Below, piece after piece: positions 41,719-50,178 of a stretch of DNA of 54,942 nt. The position numbers and the translations under genes are program-made. Source of the DNA: an uncultured Chryseobacterium sp. (GTDB lineage: Bacteria; Bacteroidota; Bacteroidia; Flavobacteriales; Weeksellaceae). The notes beneath the pieces are model-generated. The model had not been told where the DNA came from and searched no databases. It saw only the letters and a list, made by a program, of their open reading frames with translations. Each line of letters begins with the position of its first letter. The stretch's first letter is position 1. The DNA lies in the NCBI RefSeq assembly GCF_936933875.1, contig NZ_CAKZIK010000004.1, positions 1-54,942 of the forward strand, given 5' to 3'.

Positions 41719-42879
41719 ATGCTGCAGAAAACCCTTTTAGCACGAATTAACAACTGGATTATTTACATCGTCTTTTCGGTAATCATTTTGGCTATCGTTG
41801 TTGCGACGTATTTTCTGATTGATTATCTGCGAAAAGAAGAAATAAAACGCATCGAACTTTTTGCAACGGCGATGAAATATCAGCAGGAAACCAATATTAC
41901 AGACCCAATTGTTCTGGATTTAATTCTGCAAATTTCGAAAAGTAATAATTCTGTTCCTGTGATTGTAACTGACGCAAAAGGAAAACCTTTCGGACCAGAT
42001 TTGATGGTGAATATTCCGAAGGAAACGATGGAAAACCCGCAGAAACTTCAGGCTTTGTTGAACACGATGAAATCTTCGTACAAACCTTTCGAACTCGAAG
42101 TTCCGAGCGGAAAACAATATATTTATTTTACGAATTCAAAGCTGCTGAATGATTTGCGTTATTCCCCGGTTTTGCTGGGATTGCTGATTCTTTCCTACAT
42201 CGCTTTTTCGTTTTGGTTTTTACGGACGATAAAGAAAACCGATGAAGGTTATGTTTGGGCTGGTTTGGCTAAAGAAACGGCGCATCAAATCGGAACTCCG
42301 CTTTCATCAATGATTGGCTGGATTGAAATTTTGAGGATGGAAAATGAAAACAGTGAAGGCGTAAAAGAAATTGAGAAAGACATCAACCGACTTCGCACCA
42401 TTTCCGAAAGATTCTCGAAAATCGGTTCTGTTCCTGAATTAAATGACCTCAATATCAATGAAACCGTTCAGCAAAATTACGATTATCTGAAATCGCGAGT
42501 TTCTTCAAAAGTTGATTTTAAACTGCAGCTTCCCAATGAAGAAATTTTAGTTCCCCACAACCGAATTCTTCTAAGCTGGGTGATTGAAAACGTCGTGAAA
42601 AACGCTGTTGATGCGATGAAAGGAAAAGGAAGTCTGAATATTTCGATGTATGAAAAAAACAACAACGTCTTTATCGATTTTAAAGATTCCGGTTCCGGAA
42701 TGACGAAAGCACAAACGCGAAAAGTTTTTAAACCCGGATATTCTACGAAAAAACGTGGTTGGGGTCTTGGTTTGAGTTTGGCGAAAAGAGTAGTGCAGGA
42801 TTATCATAACGGCGATATTAAAGTGGCGCAGACGGAAGTTGGAAAAGGATCGACGTTTAGAATTATGATGAAAGCTTAA
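41719..42879 (+). CDS. Membrane sensor histidine kinase (orphan)
   Basis: Protein of 386 aa with two membrane helices (about 11-35 and 150-170) around a roughly 115-aa extracytoplasmic domain. The H-box is KETAHQIGTPLSSMIGW, the N-box ENVVKNAVDAM, G1 DSGSGM and G2 GWGLGLSLAK. No HAMP domain is obvious, and no response regulator gene is adjacent, so the partner is encoded elsewhere. It abuts dacB with zero spacing. The extracytoplasmic domain has no recognised fold, and a cell-wall-related signal is only suggested by the neighbour. Confidence 0.9.
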   Translation: MLQKTLLARINNWIIYIVFSVIILAIVVATYFLIDYLRKEEIKRIELFATAMKYQQETNITDPIVLDLILQISKSNNSVPVIVTDAKGKPFGPDLMVNIPKETMENPQKLQALLNTMKSSYKPFELEVPSGKQYIYFTNSKLLNDLRYSPVLLGLLILSYIAFSFWFLRTIKKTDEGYVWAGLAKETAHQIGTPLSSMIGWIEILRMENENSEGVKEIEKDINRLRTISERFSKIGSVPELNDLNINETVQQNYDYLKSRVSSKVDFKLQLPNEEILVPHNRILLSWVIENVVKNAVDAMKGKGSLNISMYEKNNNVFIDFKDSGSGMTKAQTRKVFKPGYSTKKRGWGLGLSLAKRVVQDYHNGDIKVAQTEVGKGSTFRIMMKA

Positions 42880-42960
42880 TTTTTCGGCGGCGGCGAAGCC
42901 GCCGCCGCCGAAAAATCCGCAAAAAAAACCGCGCGGCGCCGAAGGCGCCGCGCGGTTTTT
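42880..42960. terminator. Tandem double hairpin after the histidine kinase gene
   Basis: The first stem is built of CGG/CCG repeats with a GAA loop (42880-42915); the right arm has one extra GCC. The second is a perfect 17-bp stem AAAAACCGCGCGGCGCC with a GAA loop (42924-42960). Layout is the same as at 25176-25255. A further palindrome, TTTCAGCGTTT/AAACGCTGAAA, lies at 42991-43013, all between convergent genes. Confidence 0.85.
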
Positions 42961-43073
42961 CCAAAATAAATCAATATTTTTATTTAACTCTTTCAGCGTT
43001 TTAAACGCTGAAAAGGTTCCATTTCCCAAACTTTCTCAAAGTTCAAAAATCTTTGACAAAGTTTTCACAAAAA

Positions 43074-44984
43074 CTATTTTAATTCGGAAGATTTCATCGG
43101 CGGGTCTAACTGATGAATTTGATCACGACTTACAGAAAGCACATTTTTCACTTTTTTGAAATAAGTCATCGCAGCATTTGCATCTTTTCCATCAGGAACT
43201 TTTATTGCAAAGCCATTTAAGGCATTGTATTCGTAAACAATTTCGGCTCCGTATTTTTCAATTGCTTTTTTTACGGAGTCTTTTTTGCCCTTTTCATAGA
43301 AAATAATTAAAGTTTTGTCAACTGATTTGTTGGTTGAAAAAGCAGAATTTGGGGCTTGAACTTGCTTCAAATTGATAAAATAATTGCGGCTAATTTGAAC
43401 CGGTTCAGAAGATTTCAAAGCAATATTTTGCCATTCAGTTTTAGGTGTAATCATTTCAGAACCTATCCTTAAAGGAAGTTTGAAATTGTCAGCCACATTT
43501 TGATATCTGTAGTACAATTGATTTCCTCGTTGCTCATATTCAAGTGTAGGAATTTTTGTAGTTCGTAAATACTGATTAAATACTGTTGAAAAATCAATCC
43601 CAGATTCTTGGGAAATATAGTTCTCAATTTGTTCTGTAGTTACTGTTTGATGATAGAAATCTTTATTCATTCCACGTAAAATTTCACGGAATTTTGCATC
43701 ATTATTAATCACTTCCCGAATCGTGTGAAGCATGTTGGCACCTTTGTAATACATGTCGCCGCTTCCTTCATTACGAATGCCGTAATTTCCGATGACGGGT
43801 TTATCATTCATTATCGCCATTCTGGTTCCCTGAACATACGCATCGGCAGATTTTCTGTCCAAAAATTTCTCAGTAAAAAGCGTTTCGGAGTAAGCTGTAA
43901 AACTTTCGTGAATCCACATATCAGCTTGGTCTTTTGCAGTGATGTTATTGGCGAACCATTCGTGCCCGCTTTCGTGGACAATAATGAAATCCCACTTCAA
44001 GCCAACTCCCGTTCCGGATAAATCGCGCCCAAGATAACCGTTCATGTATTTATTTCCGTAGGCAACGTTGCTTTGATGTTCCATTCCCAAATAAGGCGTT
44101 TCAACCAACTTGTACGAATCTTCGTAGAAAGGGTAAGGTCCAAACCAATATTCAAAAGCTTTCATCATGGGCTGAACTTGCTGAAACTGCTTTTTGGCTT
44201 TATCTAAATTTTTCTCTAAAACCCAGTAATCTAAATCCAGTTTTCCTTTTTCGCCGTTGTAGGTGTCATTAAAATTGGCAAATTTTCCGATGGTTGGAAC
44301 AATAGAATAAGGATTGATGGCATTTTTTACTTCCCATCTGAAAAGATTTTTCCCGTTCTGAATTTTTTTGGAAATCAGTCTTCCATTTCCCACGCCGGTT
44401 AAATTTTTAGGGGTGATGATGTCCATTACGATTCCGTTTTCAGGTTCGTCGCTCCAAATATCTTTTGTTGGAAGCCACAACGAAACACCGTTTCCTTCCT
44501 GTGCGACACTAATCCACGGATTTCCGTCGTCATCTTTGTCAAAAACCCAACCTCCATCCCAAGGAGCGTGTTTTGCAATAATTGGATTGCCAAAAAATTC
44601 AAAATTAAAAGATTGAACTTCTCCTTTTTTATAATTTTTTTTCGCCTGAATGAAGATGAAATCTTTATCACGTGATGCCGTAAGTTTACTGTCTTTATTA
44701 ACGAATTTAAAATTCATCGGTTGCTGCAAATCTATCTGAAAGACAGGGTTTGAAACGTCATTTGTAATCTCGAAAGTGATTTTATTTTTTCCCTGAACAG
44801 TTTTTTTGTCGAAATCCGGCTCTACGGAAAGTTCATATTTTTTAACGTCCCAAAAGTTTCGAAATTCGGTGTTGGAACCTTTTAAAGTGTCTTCACGTTT
44901 TGTGGTATCGCCTTTTGGGAAAAGATTTTGTGCCGAAGTGAAAGCTCCTGCAGAAAGGAATAAAGCAACAAGGATTTTGTTCAT
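43074..44984 (-). CDS. M1 family metallopeptidase, secreted
   Basis: Zinc aminopeptidase-like protein of 636 aa with signal peptide (MNKILVALFLSAGAFTSAQN). The zinc motif HESGHEWFANN near residue 335 is followed by the third ligand Glu in WIHESFTAYSE about 20 residues later. The N-terminal beta domain contains the substrate-recognition loop region near LGMEHQSNVAYG, where classic aminopeptidases have GAMEN; here the Gly-Met-Glu core is kept. Likely a periplasmic or secreted peptidase. Own promoter. Confidence 0.92.
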   Translation of the reverse strand: MNKILVALFLSAGAFTSAQNLFPKGDTTKREDTLKGSNTEFRNFWDVKKYELSVEPDFDKKTVQGKNKITFEITNDVSNPVFQIDLQQPMNFKFVNKDSKLTASRDKDFIFIQAKKNYKKGEVQSFNFEFFGNPIIAKHAPWDGGWVFDKDDDGNPWISVAQEGNGVSLWLPTKDIWSDEPENGIVMDIITPKNLTGVGNGRLISKKIQNGKNLFRWEVKNAINPYSIVPTIGKFANFNDTYNGEKGKLDLDYWVLEKNLDKAKKQFQQVQPMMKAFEYWFGPYPFYEDSYKLVETPYLGMEHQSNVAYGNKYMNGYLGRDLSGTGVGLKWDFIIVHESGHEWFANNITAKDQADMWIHESFTAYSETLFTEKFLDRKSADAYVQGTRMAIMNDKPVIGNYGIRNEGSGDMYYKGANMLHTIREVINNDAKFREILRGMNKDFYHQTVTTEQIENYISQESGIDFSTVFNQYLRTTKIPTLEYEQRGNQLYYRYQNVADNFKLPLRIGSEMITPKTEWQNIALKSSEPVQISRNYFINLKQVQAPNSAFSTNKSVDKTLIIFYEKGKKDSVKKAIEKYGAEIVYEYNALNGFAIKVPDGKDANAAMTYFKKVKNVLSVSRDQIHQLDPPMKSSELK

Positions 44985-45002
44985 TTTAATTCAGATTTAC
45001 AT

Positions 45003-45010
45003 CAAAGATA
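45003..45010 (-). promoter_or_regulatory. Promoter -7 element for the M1 peptidase
   Basis: Minus strand TATCTTTG, 18 nt before the start codon at 44984. Confidence 0.55.
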
Positions 45011-45038
45011 ATTATTTTGACGTAAGATGAATGCGACT

Positions 45039-45866
45039 TTATGAAGTCTTAACTAAACCTTTTTCTTCGTTTTTCTGCAGTCTTTTGTAAATTCTGGATG
45101 AAGTCATAATACTGAATTCATACAGAACAACAAGTGGTAAAGCAGCCATCATCATGCTTAAAACATCGGCTGGAGTGATAATTGCAGCAACTACCATAAT
45201 CAAAACAATCGCGTGTCTTCGATACGTTCTCATAAATTGCGGCGTTAAAATTCCGATGGAAGTCAGGAAATAAACGATAACCGGAAAAAGGAAAATGGTT
45301 CCCATGCCTAAAACGATTTGCAGGAAAAGCGTGGTATAATCTGTTAAATCGAAAAGCTGAGTAATATTATCCGAAATTCGGAACATCATCCCGAAATTAA
45401 TAGCCAAAGGTAAAATTAGGAAATAACCACACAAAACACCTGCAAGAAACAGCATCCAAATAAAATTGATGAAAAATCTTGAATTTTTTCTTTCGGTTGG
45501 ATGAAGCGCCGGGCTGATGAATCTCCAAAGCTCATAAATAATGTAAGGAAAAGCCAAAACAATACCGCCAAAAATAGAAACCGACATCATCACGTTGAAC
45601 TGCTGCATCATTTTTTTCTGCTGAATTTGGAAAGTATCCGGCAAAGTGATGCTTTTTGTTCCTAAAATTTTCTCGGAGAAATGGTTAATCACTTCAAAAG
45701 TGACGAAATTATTTTTCGTTGGTGCGAAAAAAATATGGTCCATAATCCATTGAATGTTGAAACCCACCACGAAACCGCCAATAACAATGGCAATAATGGA
45801 ACGGATTAAATGTCCGCGAAGTTCTCCGATGTGTCCCCAAAAAGACATTTCTTTTTCTGTACTCAC
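45039..45866 (-). CDS. tatC: Sec-independent protein translocase TatC
   Basis: Multi-spanning core of the twin-arginine export system, which recognises the RR signal. The 275-aa product has six membrane helices. The N-terminal FWGHIGELRGHLIRS (about 9-23) is the signal-peptide binding region, and the Glu in FPYIIYELWRFISPALHP is the conserved functional acidic residue. tatA/tatB are not in this window. It lies downstream of a broken acetyltransferase gene and kpsF on the same strand. Confidence 0.95.
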   Translation of the reverse strand: MSTEKEMSFWGHIGELRGHLIRSIIAIVIGGFVVGFNIQWIMDHIFFAPTKNNFVTFEVINHFSEKILGTKSITLPDTFQIQQKKMMQQFNVMMSVSIFGGIVLAFPYIIYELWRFISPALHPTERKNSRFFINFIWMLFLAGVLCGYFLILPLAINFGMMFRISDNITQLFDLTDYTTLFLQIVLGMGTIFLFPVIVYFLTSIGILTPQFMRTYRRHAIVLIMVVAAIITPADVLSMMMAALPLVVLYEFSIMTSSRIYKRLQKNEEKGLVKTS

Positions 45867-45913
45867 TTTTTTTTCAGCTGAATTTTGAAGTTGCGAAATT
45901 AAAGAATTATCTG

Positions 45914-46273
45914 TTAACTCTTCGAAAGTCGCGTGTTTTTATTTTCGCGGAAGTAGTAAATTTTCACTTTTTTCCGCAAGGTAAATCCTAATTTTTCGTA
46001 AACGGAAATCGCTCTTGTATTTTTCGGGTCAACATGAAGGAACGGAATTTTTCAGTCTGAAATAATTTTGTTGTTCACGAAATTCATGAGTTGCTGTGCG
46101 TAACCGCGGCCTGTAAAAGCAATATTGGTAACAACTGCAGAAATTTTGAGGAAATCTTCATTCTGAAAACGTTCTCCGGTTACAGCTACGAGTTTTCGTT
46201 CATTAAAAATTCCGTAATAATTGCCTAAAAGATGCGTTTTCGGGCGGTAAAATCCGGGAAAAATTCCTGCATC
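45914..46273 (-). pseudogene. Broken GNAT N-acetyltransferase gene
   Basis: Reading the minus strand in one frame gives a clear GNAT C-terminal half: NYYGIFNERKLVAVTGERF, then ISAVVTNIAFTGRGYAQQLM (the acetyl-CoA P-loop region), a stop, then FLHVDPKNTRAISVYEKLGF. The stop is an in-frame TGA at 46052-46054. The N-terminal half of the family is absent upstream, where the frame closes at a TGA. One frame therefore carries both a truncation and a nonsense codon. It is unlikely to be functional unless sequencing errors are involved. Confidence 0.8.
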
Positions 46274-46409
46274 ATGTCAGTAAAAAAATATGTTTTATCA
46301 AAGTCTTGCGAGAATATGAAATTTGAAAATAAGCTAAAAACTAAAAACAGAAATCTGGTATTCATGGACTATTATCAAACAAATTCAAATCACTTCAAAC
46401 GAACTCAAA

Positions 46410-47372
46410 CTAGTTAATTCCTTCATCCAACAACCTATGCAAATCCACAATTCCGAAATATTTTCCGTTGTCCGTCACAATCAGCTGACCAATATTATTT
46501 TCTTTCAGAATTTTCATGGCTTCTTTTGCCAACTTGTTTTTATCGATGCTTTTGGGGTTTTTGCTCATAATTTCAGAAGCTTTTACATTTGAAACATCTT
46601 CGTTGTTGGTCAGGAGCATTCGACGCAAATCGCCGTCCGTAATGACTCCCAAAATTTCTTCGTTTTCGGTAACAACGGTAACACCGTGTTTGGAACTGCT
46701 CACAGAAATAATCACTTCCCGAATATTAGCGTTTGGAGAAACCTGCGGCTTTTGTTGGGAAAGAAACTGTTCCACTCTTGCAGTCAAGTTTTTACCTAAG
46801 CTTCCACCCGGATGAAACTTGGCAAAATCGGTGTCTTTAAAGTTTTTAATTTCCATTAAAACCACCGCTAAAGCGTCTCCTAAAGCCATCTGAACAGTGG
46901 TAGAACTTGTAGGAGCCAGTTTGTTAGGACAGGCTTCAACATCAACTTTAGTGTCCAAAACCACATCAGAACCTTCTGCCAATTTAGATTTCGGATTTCC
47001 CGTCATTCCAATTAAAGCGGAGGAATATTCTTTTAAATAAGGAACTAAATTGACAATTTCGGGCGAATTTCCCGAGTTCGAAATGCACAAAACAACATCC
47101 TGTTTTTGCACTACTCCCAAATCTCCGTGGATGGCTTCTGAAGCGTGTAAAAACTGTGCTGGAGTTCCGGTGGAGTTCAGTGTGGCTACAATTTTGTTTC
47201 CAACATGAGCAGATTTTCCGATACCGACAATGATGAGTTTTCCTTGGGCGGAACTGATGAGTTCTACAGCTTTTACAAAGGTGTCATCAATTCGGTTTTT
47301 GAGTTTTTCAAGTTCGGAAATTTCTATCTCTAACGATTTCTGTGCGAGCGAAATAATGTTTATGCTTTCCAA
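46410..47372 (-). CDS. kdsD: KpsF/GutQ family arabinose-5-phosphate isomerase
   Basis: Makes D-arabinose-5-phosphate for Kdo and LPS synthesis. The 320-aa product has a SIS domain (IVGIGKSAHVGNKIVATLNS; FLHASEAIHGDLG; ISNSGNSPEIV) followed by two CBS repeats from about residue 205. The best start is a TTG at 47372 because no in-frame ATG lies near and the encoded SINIISLAQKSLEIEISELEK matches the usual N-terminal helix. recQ is divergent, a common flavobacterial pair. Confidence 0.92.
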   Translation of the reverse strand: MESINIISLAQKSLEIEISELEKLKNRIDDTFVKAVELISSAQGKLIIVGIGKSAHVGNKIVATLNSTGTPAQFLHASEAIHGDLGVVQKQDVVLCISNSGNSPEIVNLVPYLKEYSSALIGMTGNPKSKLAEGSDVVLDTKVDVEACPNKLAPTSSTTVQMALGDALAVVLMEIKNFKDTDFAKFHPGGSLGKNLTARVEQFLSQQKPQVSPNANIREVIISVSSSKHGVTVVTENEEILGVITDGDLRRMLLTNNEDVSNVKASEIMSKNPKSIDKNKLAKEAMKILKENNIGQLIVTDNGKYFGIVDLHRLLDEGIN

Positions 47373-47451
47373 AATATACGCATTTATTTTTTAAAAAATT
47401 AGCCTTGTAAAATTGACTTTATTTTTAAAATTATTTAACTTTGATTAAATG

Positions 47452-47459
47452 CAAAATTA
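47452..47459 (-). promoter_or_regulatory. Promoter -7 element for kdsD
   Basis: Minus strand TAATTTTG, about 80 nt before the start codon. Confidence 0.45.
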
Positions 47460-47554
47460 GCAAACAAATTTGGATGAAGTATCGCAACAGGAATATTTAC
47501 CTGTAATTTTTTATTTGAAACATCCACGAAAAAAATATTATCGAAGAAGAACAG

Positions 47555-49759
47555 ATGAATACAAAAACCACCGATTTATCTAAAGAACTAAAAAAATATT
47601 TCGGTTTTTCACAGTTTAAAGGACAGCAGGAAAAAATTATACAAACCCTTTTGGAGGGGAACGATGTGTTTGTTTTGATGCCTACAGGAGGCGGAAAATC
47701 TCTTTGTTACCAACTTCCGGCGCTTATTTCAGAAGGAACGGCAATTGTTGTTTCGCCGTTAATTGCACTCATGAAAAATCAGGTAGATGCAGTAAACGGG
47801 CTTTCTTCGGACGAAGGAACAGCGCACGTTCTTAATTCCTCCCTCAATAAATCCCAAACCAATCAGGTTTTTACAGATATTAAATCCGGAAAGACAAAAC
47901 TGCTTTATGTTGCTCCGGAATCTTTGATTAAGGAAGAATATCTAGAATTTTTAAAGGAGGTGAAAATTTCTTTCGTTGCTATTGACGAAGCACACTGTAT
48001 TTCGGAATGGGGACACGATTTTCGCCCGGAATACCGAAACCTGAAACTGATTATTGATAAAATTGCGGAAGTTCCTGTGATTGCTTTAACTGCCACTGCA
48101 ACGCCAAAAGTTCAGGACGATATTCAAAAAACTTTAGGAATGACGAATGCAATGGTTTTCAAAGAAAGCTTCAACCGTCCGAATTTGTATTATGAAATTC
48201 GTCCGAAAGTAAATGTAGATAAAGAAATTGTAAAATTCATAAATCAGAATAAAGGAAAATCCGGAATTGTCTATTGTTTGAGCCGAAGAAAAGTGGAGGA
48301 GTTTGCTCAACTTTTACAGGTAAACGGAATCAATGCTTTGCCTTATCATGCAGGTTTAGACCAAAAAACCAGAGTTGCGAATCAGGATAAATTTTTGATG
48401 GAAGAATGCGACGTTATTGTTGCCACCATCGCTTTCGGGATGGGTATTGACAAGCCGGATGTAAGATTCGTAATACATTACGACATTCCGAAATCTCTGG
48501 AAAGTTATTATCAGGAAACAGGTCGTGCTGGAAGAGACGGTGGTGAAGGTTACTGTTTGGCTTTCTACGACCCAAAAGATATTGAAAAACTCGAGAAATT
48601 TTTAGCTCAAAAGCCGGTTTCAGAACGTGAAATTGGATTACAACTTTTGAATGAGGTTGTTGGTTATGCAGAAACTTCAATGAGCCGAAGACAATACATT
48701 TTGTACTATTTTGGAGAACAGTTTGACCCGGTAAAAGGAGCCGGAGCGAAAATGTGCGACAATTCTACCAACCCACCAAAACTGAAGGACGCCACCAAAG
48801 ATTTGAAAACCGTTCTGGAAGTGGTGAAAAAGTTAGAAGAGAAATTCAAAACCAAAGATTTAATCAATATTTTGGTAGGAAAAGAAAGTTCTGTTACAAA
48901 GTCCTACAAACTCGAAACGCATAAACTTTTCGGCATCGGAAAAGCGGCATCGGACAATTATTGGAAATCGATTATCCGACAGGCAACCGTTCAAAATTAT
49001 CTTCAAAAAGATATTGAAACTTATGGTGTTCTCAAAATTTCAGAAAAAGGACAAACGGTTATTGATGGTAAATCCAAAGAGACTTTCCTTATTGCAGAAG
49101 ACCGCGAATATGATTTGGAGCAGATAAAATCTTCTTCTGAAAAAGTGGAAGTTCAAGCCGGTGGAGGTTTGGACCAAAATCTTTTTGCGTTGCTGAAAGA
49201 ATTGCGTAAAAAAGTCGCCAAAAAACATGGAATTCCGCCTTACACTGTTTTCATGGATCCAAGCTTGGAAGACATGACAACACAATACCCAGTTACGGTT
49301 GAAGAAATTGGTAAAGTGTATGGTGTTGGAGAAGGAAAAGCCAGGAAGTACGGAAAAGAATTTGCAGATTTTATCGCAAAATATGTTAAAGAAAACAATA
49401 TCGAGCGAACTCAGGATATGGTTTTGAAACAGGTAGCGAATAAATCCAGCCATAAAGTCTTCATTATCCAAAGTACCGACAAAAAAATTGATTTTGAAGA
49501 CATTGCAAGAGCCAAAAATTTGTCAATGGATGAGCTTTTAAAAGAGATGGAACGTATTGTTTATCAGGGAACCAAACTGAATGTAGATTATTACATCGAA
49601 GATAATTTTGATGAAGATATCGTGGAAGAATTTATGGAATTCATGGGCGAATCCGAAAGTGATTCTATGAAAGTTCTGACTTCCGAATTCGGTGACGATT
49701 TAAGCGACGAAGAACTTAGAATGTTGAGAATTAAATTTATTTCGGACGTAGCGAATTAG
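47555..49759 (+). CDS. recQ: ATP-dependent DNA helicase RecQ
   Basis: 3'-5' helicase of recombination and fork repair, 734 aa. Walker A is MPTGGGKSLCYQLPA. DEAH lies in VAIDEAHCISEWGHDFRPEY at about residue 144, and motif VI is YYQETGRAGRDG. RQC and HRDC-like domains follow. The usual zinc-binding cluster after the helicase core (CxxC then CDNC) is reduced to a single Cys (GAKMCDNSTNPP, about residue 397), so this RecQ probably does not bind zinc there. The tail is extended and acidic. It overlaps neither neighbour; a small gene starts 6 nt later. Confidence 0.95.
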   Translation: MNTKTTDLSKELKKYFGFSQFKGQQEKIIQTLLEGNDVFVLMPTGGGKSLCYQLPALISEGTAIVVSPLIALMKNQVDAVNGLSSDEGTAHVLNSSLNKSQTNQVFTDIKSGKTKLLYVAPESLIKEEYLEFLKEVKISFVAIDEAHCISEWGHDFRPEYRNLKLIIDKIAEVPVIALTATATPKVQDDIQKTLGMTNAMVFKESFNRPNLYYEIRPKVNVDKEIVKFINQNKGKSGIVYCLSRRKVEEFAQLLQVNGINALPYHAGLDQKTRVANQDKFLMEECDVIVATIAFGMGIDKPDVRFVIHYDIPKSLESYYQETGRAGRDGGEGYCLAFYDPKDIEKLEKFLAQKPVSEREIGLQLLNEVVGYAETSMSRRQYILYYFGEQFDPVKGAGAKMCDNSTNPPKLKDATKDLKTVLEVVKKLEEKFKTKDLINILVGKESSVTKSYKLETHKLFGIGKAASDNYWKSIIRQATVQNYLQKDIETYGVLKISEKGQTVIDGKSKETFLIAEDREYDLEQIKSSSEKVEVQAGGGLDQNLFALLKELRKKVAKKHGIPPYTVFMDPSLEDMTTQYPVTVEEIGKVYGVGEGKARKYGKEFADFIAKYVKENNIERTQDMVLKQVANKSSHKVFIIQSTDKKIDFEDIARAKNLSMDELLKEMERIVYQGTKLNVDYYIEDNFDEDIVEEFMEFMGESESDSMKVLTSEFGDDLSDEELRMLRIKFISDVAN

Positions 49760-49765
49760 ATAAAT

Positions 49766-50125
49766 ATGAAAAAAAGAATAGCATTAGTATTGATTTGTTT
49801 GTGTGGATTAGCTTCTGCACAAGTTGTTGACTACAACCCAAATAAAGACCCGATTCAGATTGAAAATGTGCCTCAGAAAAAGACTCCACCTATTTTCAAT
49901 ACATCAAAGTTAATTGTAAGGGATGGCAAAAGTTTTGGTAAAAAACCTTTGTATGTAGTGGAGGGAAGGATTATAGATGAAAAAGAATTTCACGCTATAA
50001 ATCCGAATAAAATTGAATCTATGCATGTTCTGAAAGGAGAAAATGCTACCCGAATCTACGGAGAAAAAGGTACCAACGGCGTTATTGACATTAGGTTGAA
50101 AAAGGAATTAAAAATTATTCAATAA
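49766..50125 (+). CDS. Small secreted TonB-plug-like protein
   Basis: Protein of 119 aa with signal peptide (MKKRIALVLICLCGLASAQ). Its C-terminal part, PLYVVEGRIIDEKEF then INPNKIESMHVLKGENATRIYG (split) and GTNGVIDIRLKK, matches the plug/secretin-like pattern of TonB-dependent receptors and M56 tails. There is no barrel, so it is a free-standing domain. It lies 6 nt after recQ with no promoter between, so it may be co-transcribed. Function unknown. Confidence 0.75.
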   Translation: MKKRIALVLICLCGLASAQVVDYNPNKDPIQIENVPQKKTPPIFNTSKLIVRDGKSFGKKPLYVVEGRIIDEKEFHAINPNKIESMHVLKGENATRIYGEKGTNGVIDIRLKKELKIIQ

Positions 50126-50131
50126 AAAACC

Positions 50132-50158
50132 CAGTCACCATAATTTGTGGCTTTTTCC
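50132..50158 (+). terminator. Weak terminator after the plug-like gene
   Basis: AGTCAC pairs with GTGGCT (one G-T pair) across CATAATTT, followed by a T-run. Confidence 0.5.
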
Positions 50159-50178
50159 TTTCCCAACCTTTTGAAACC

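Noticed and set aside
46232..46417. Plus-strand open frame of 61 codons
   Set aside because: It lies partly over the broken GNAT gene on the other strand and has no protein signature.
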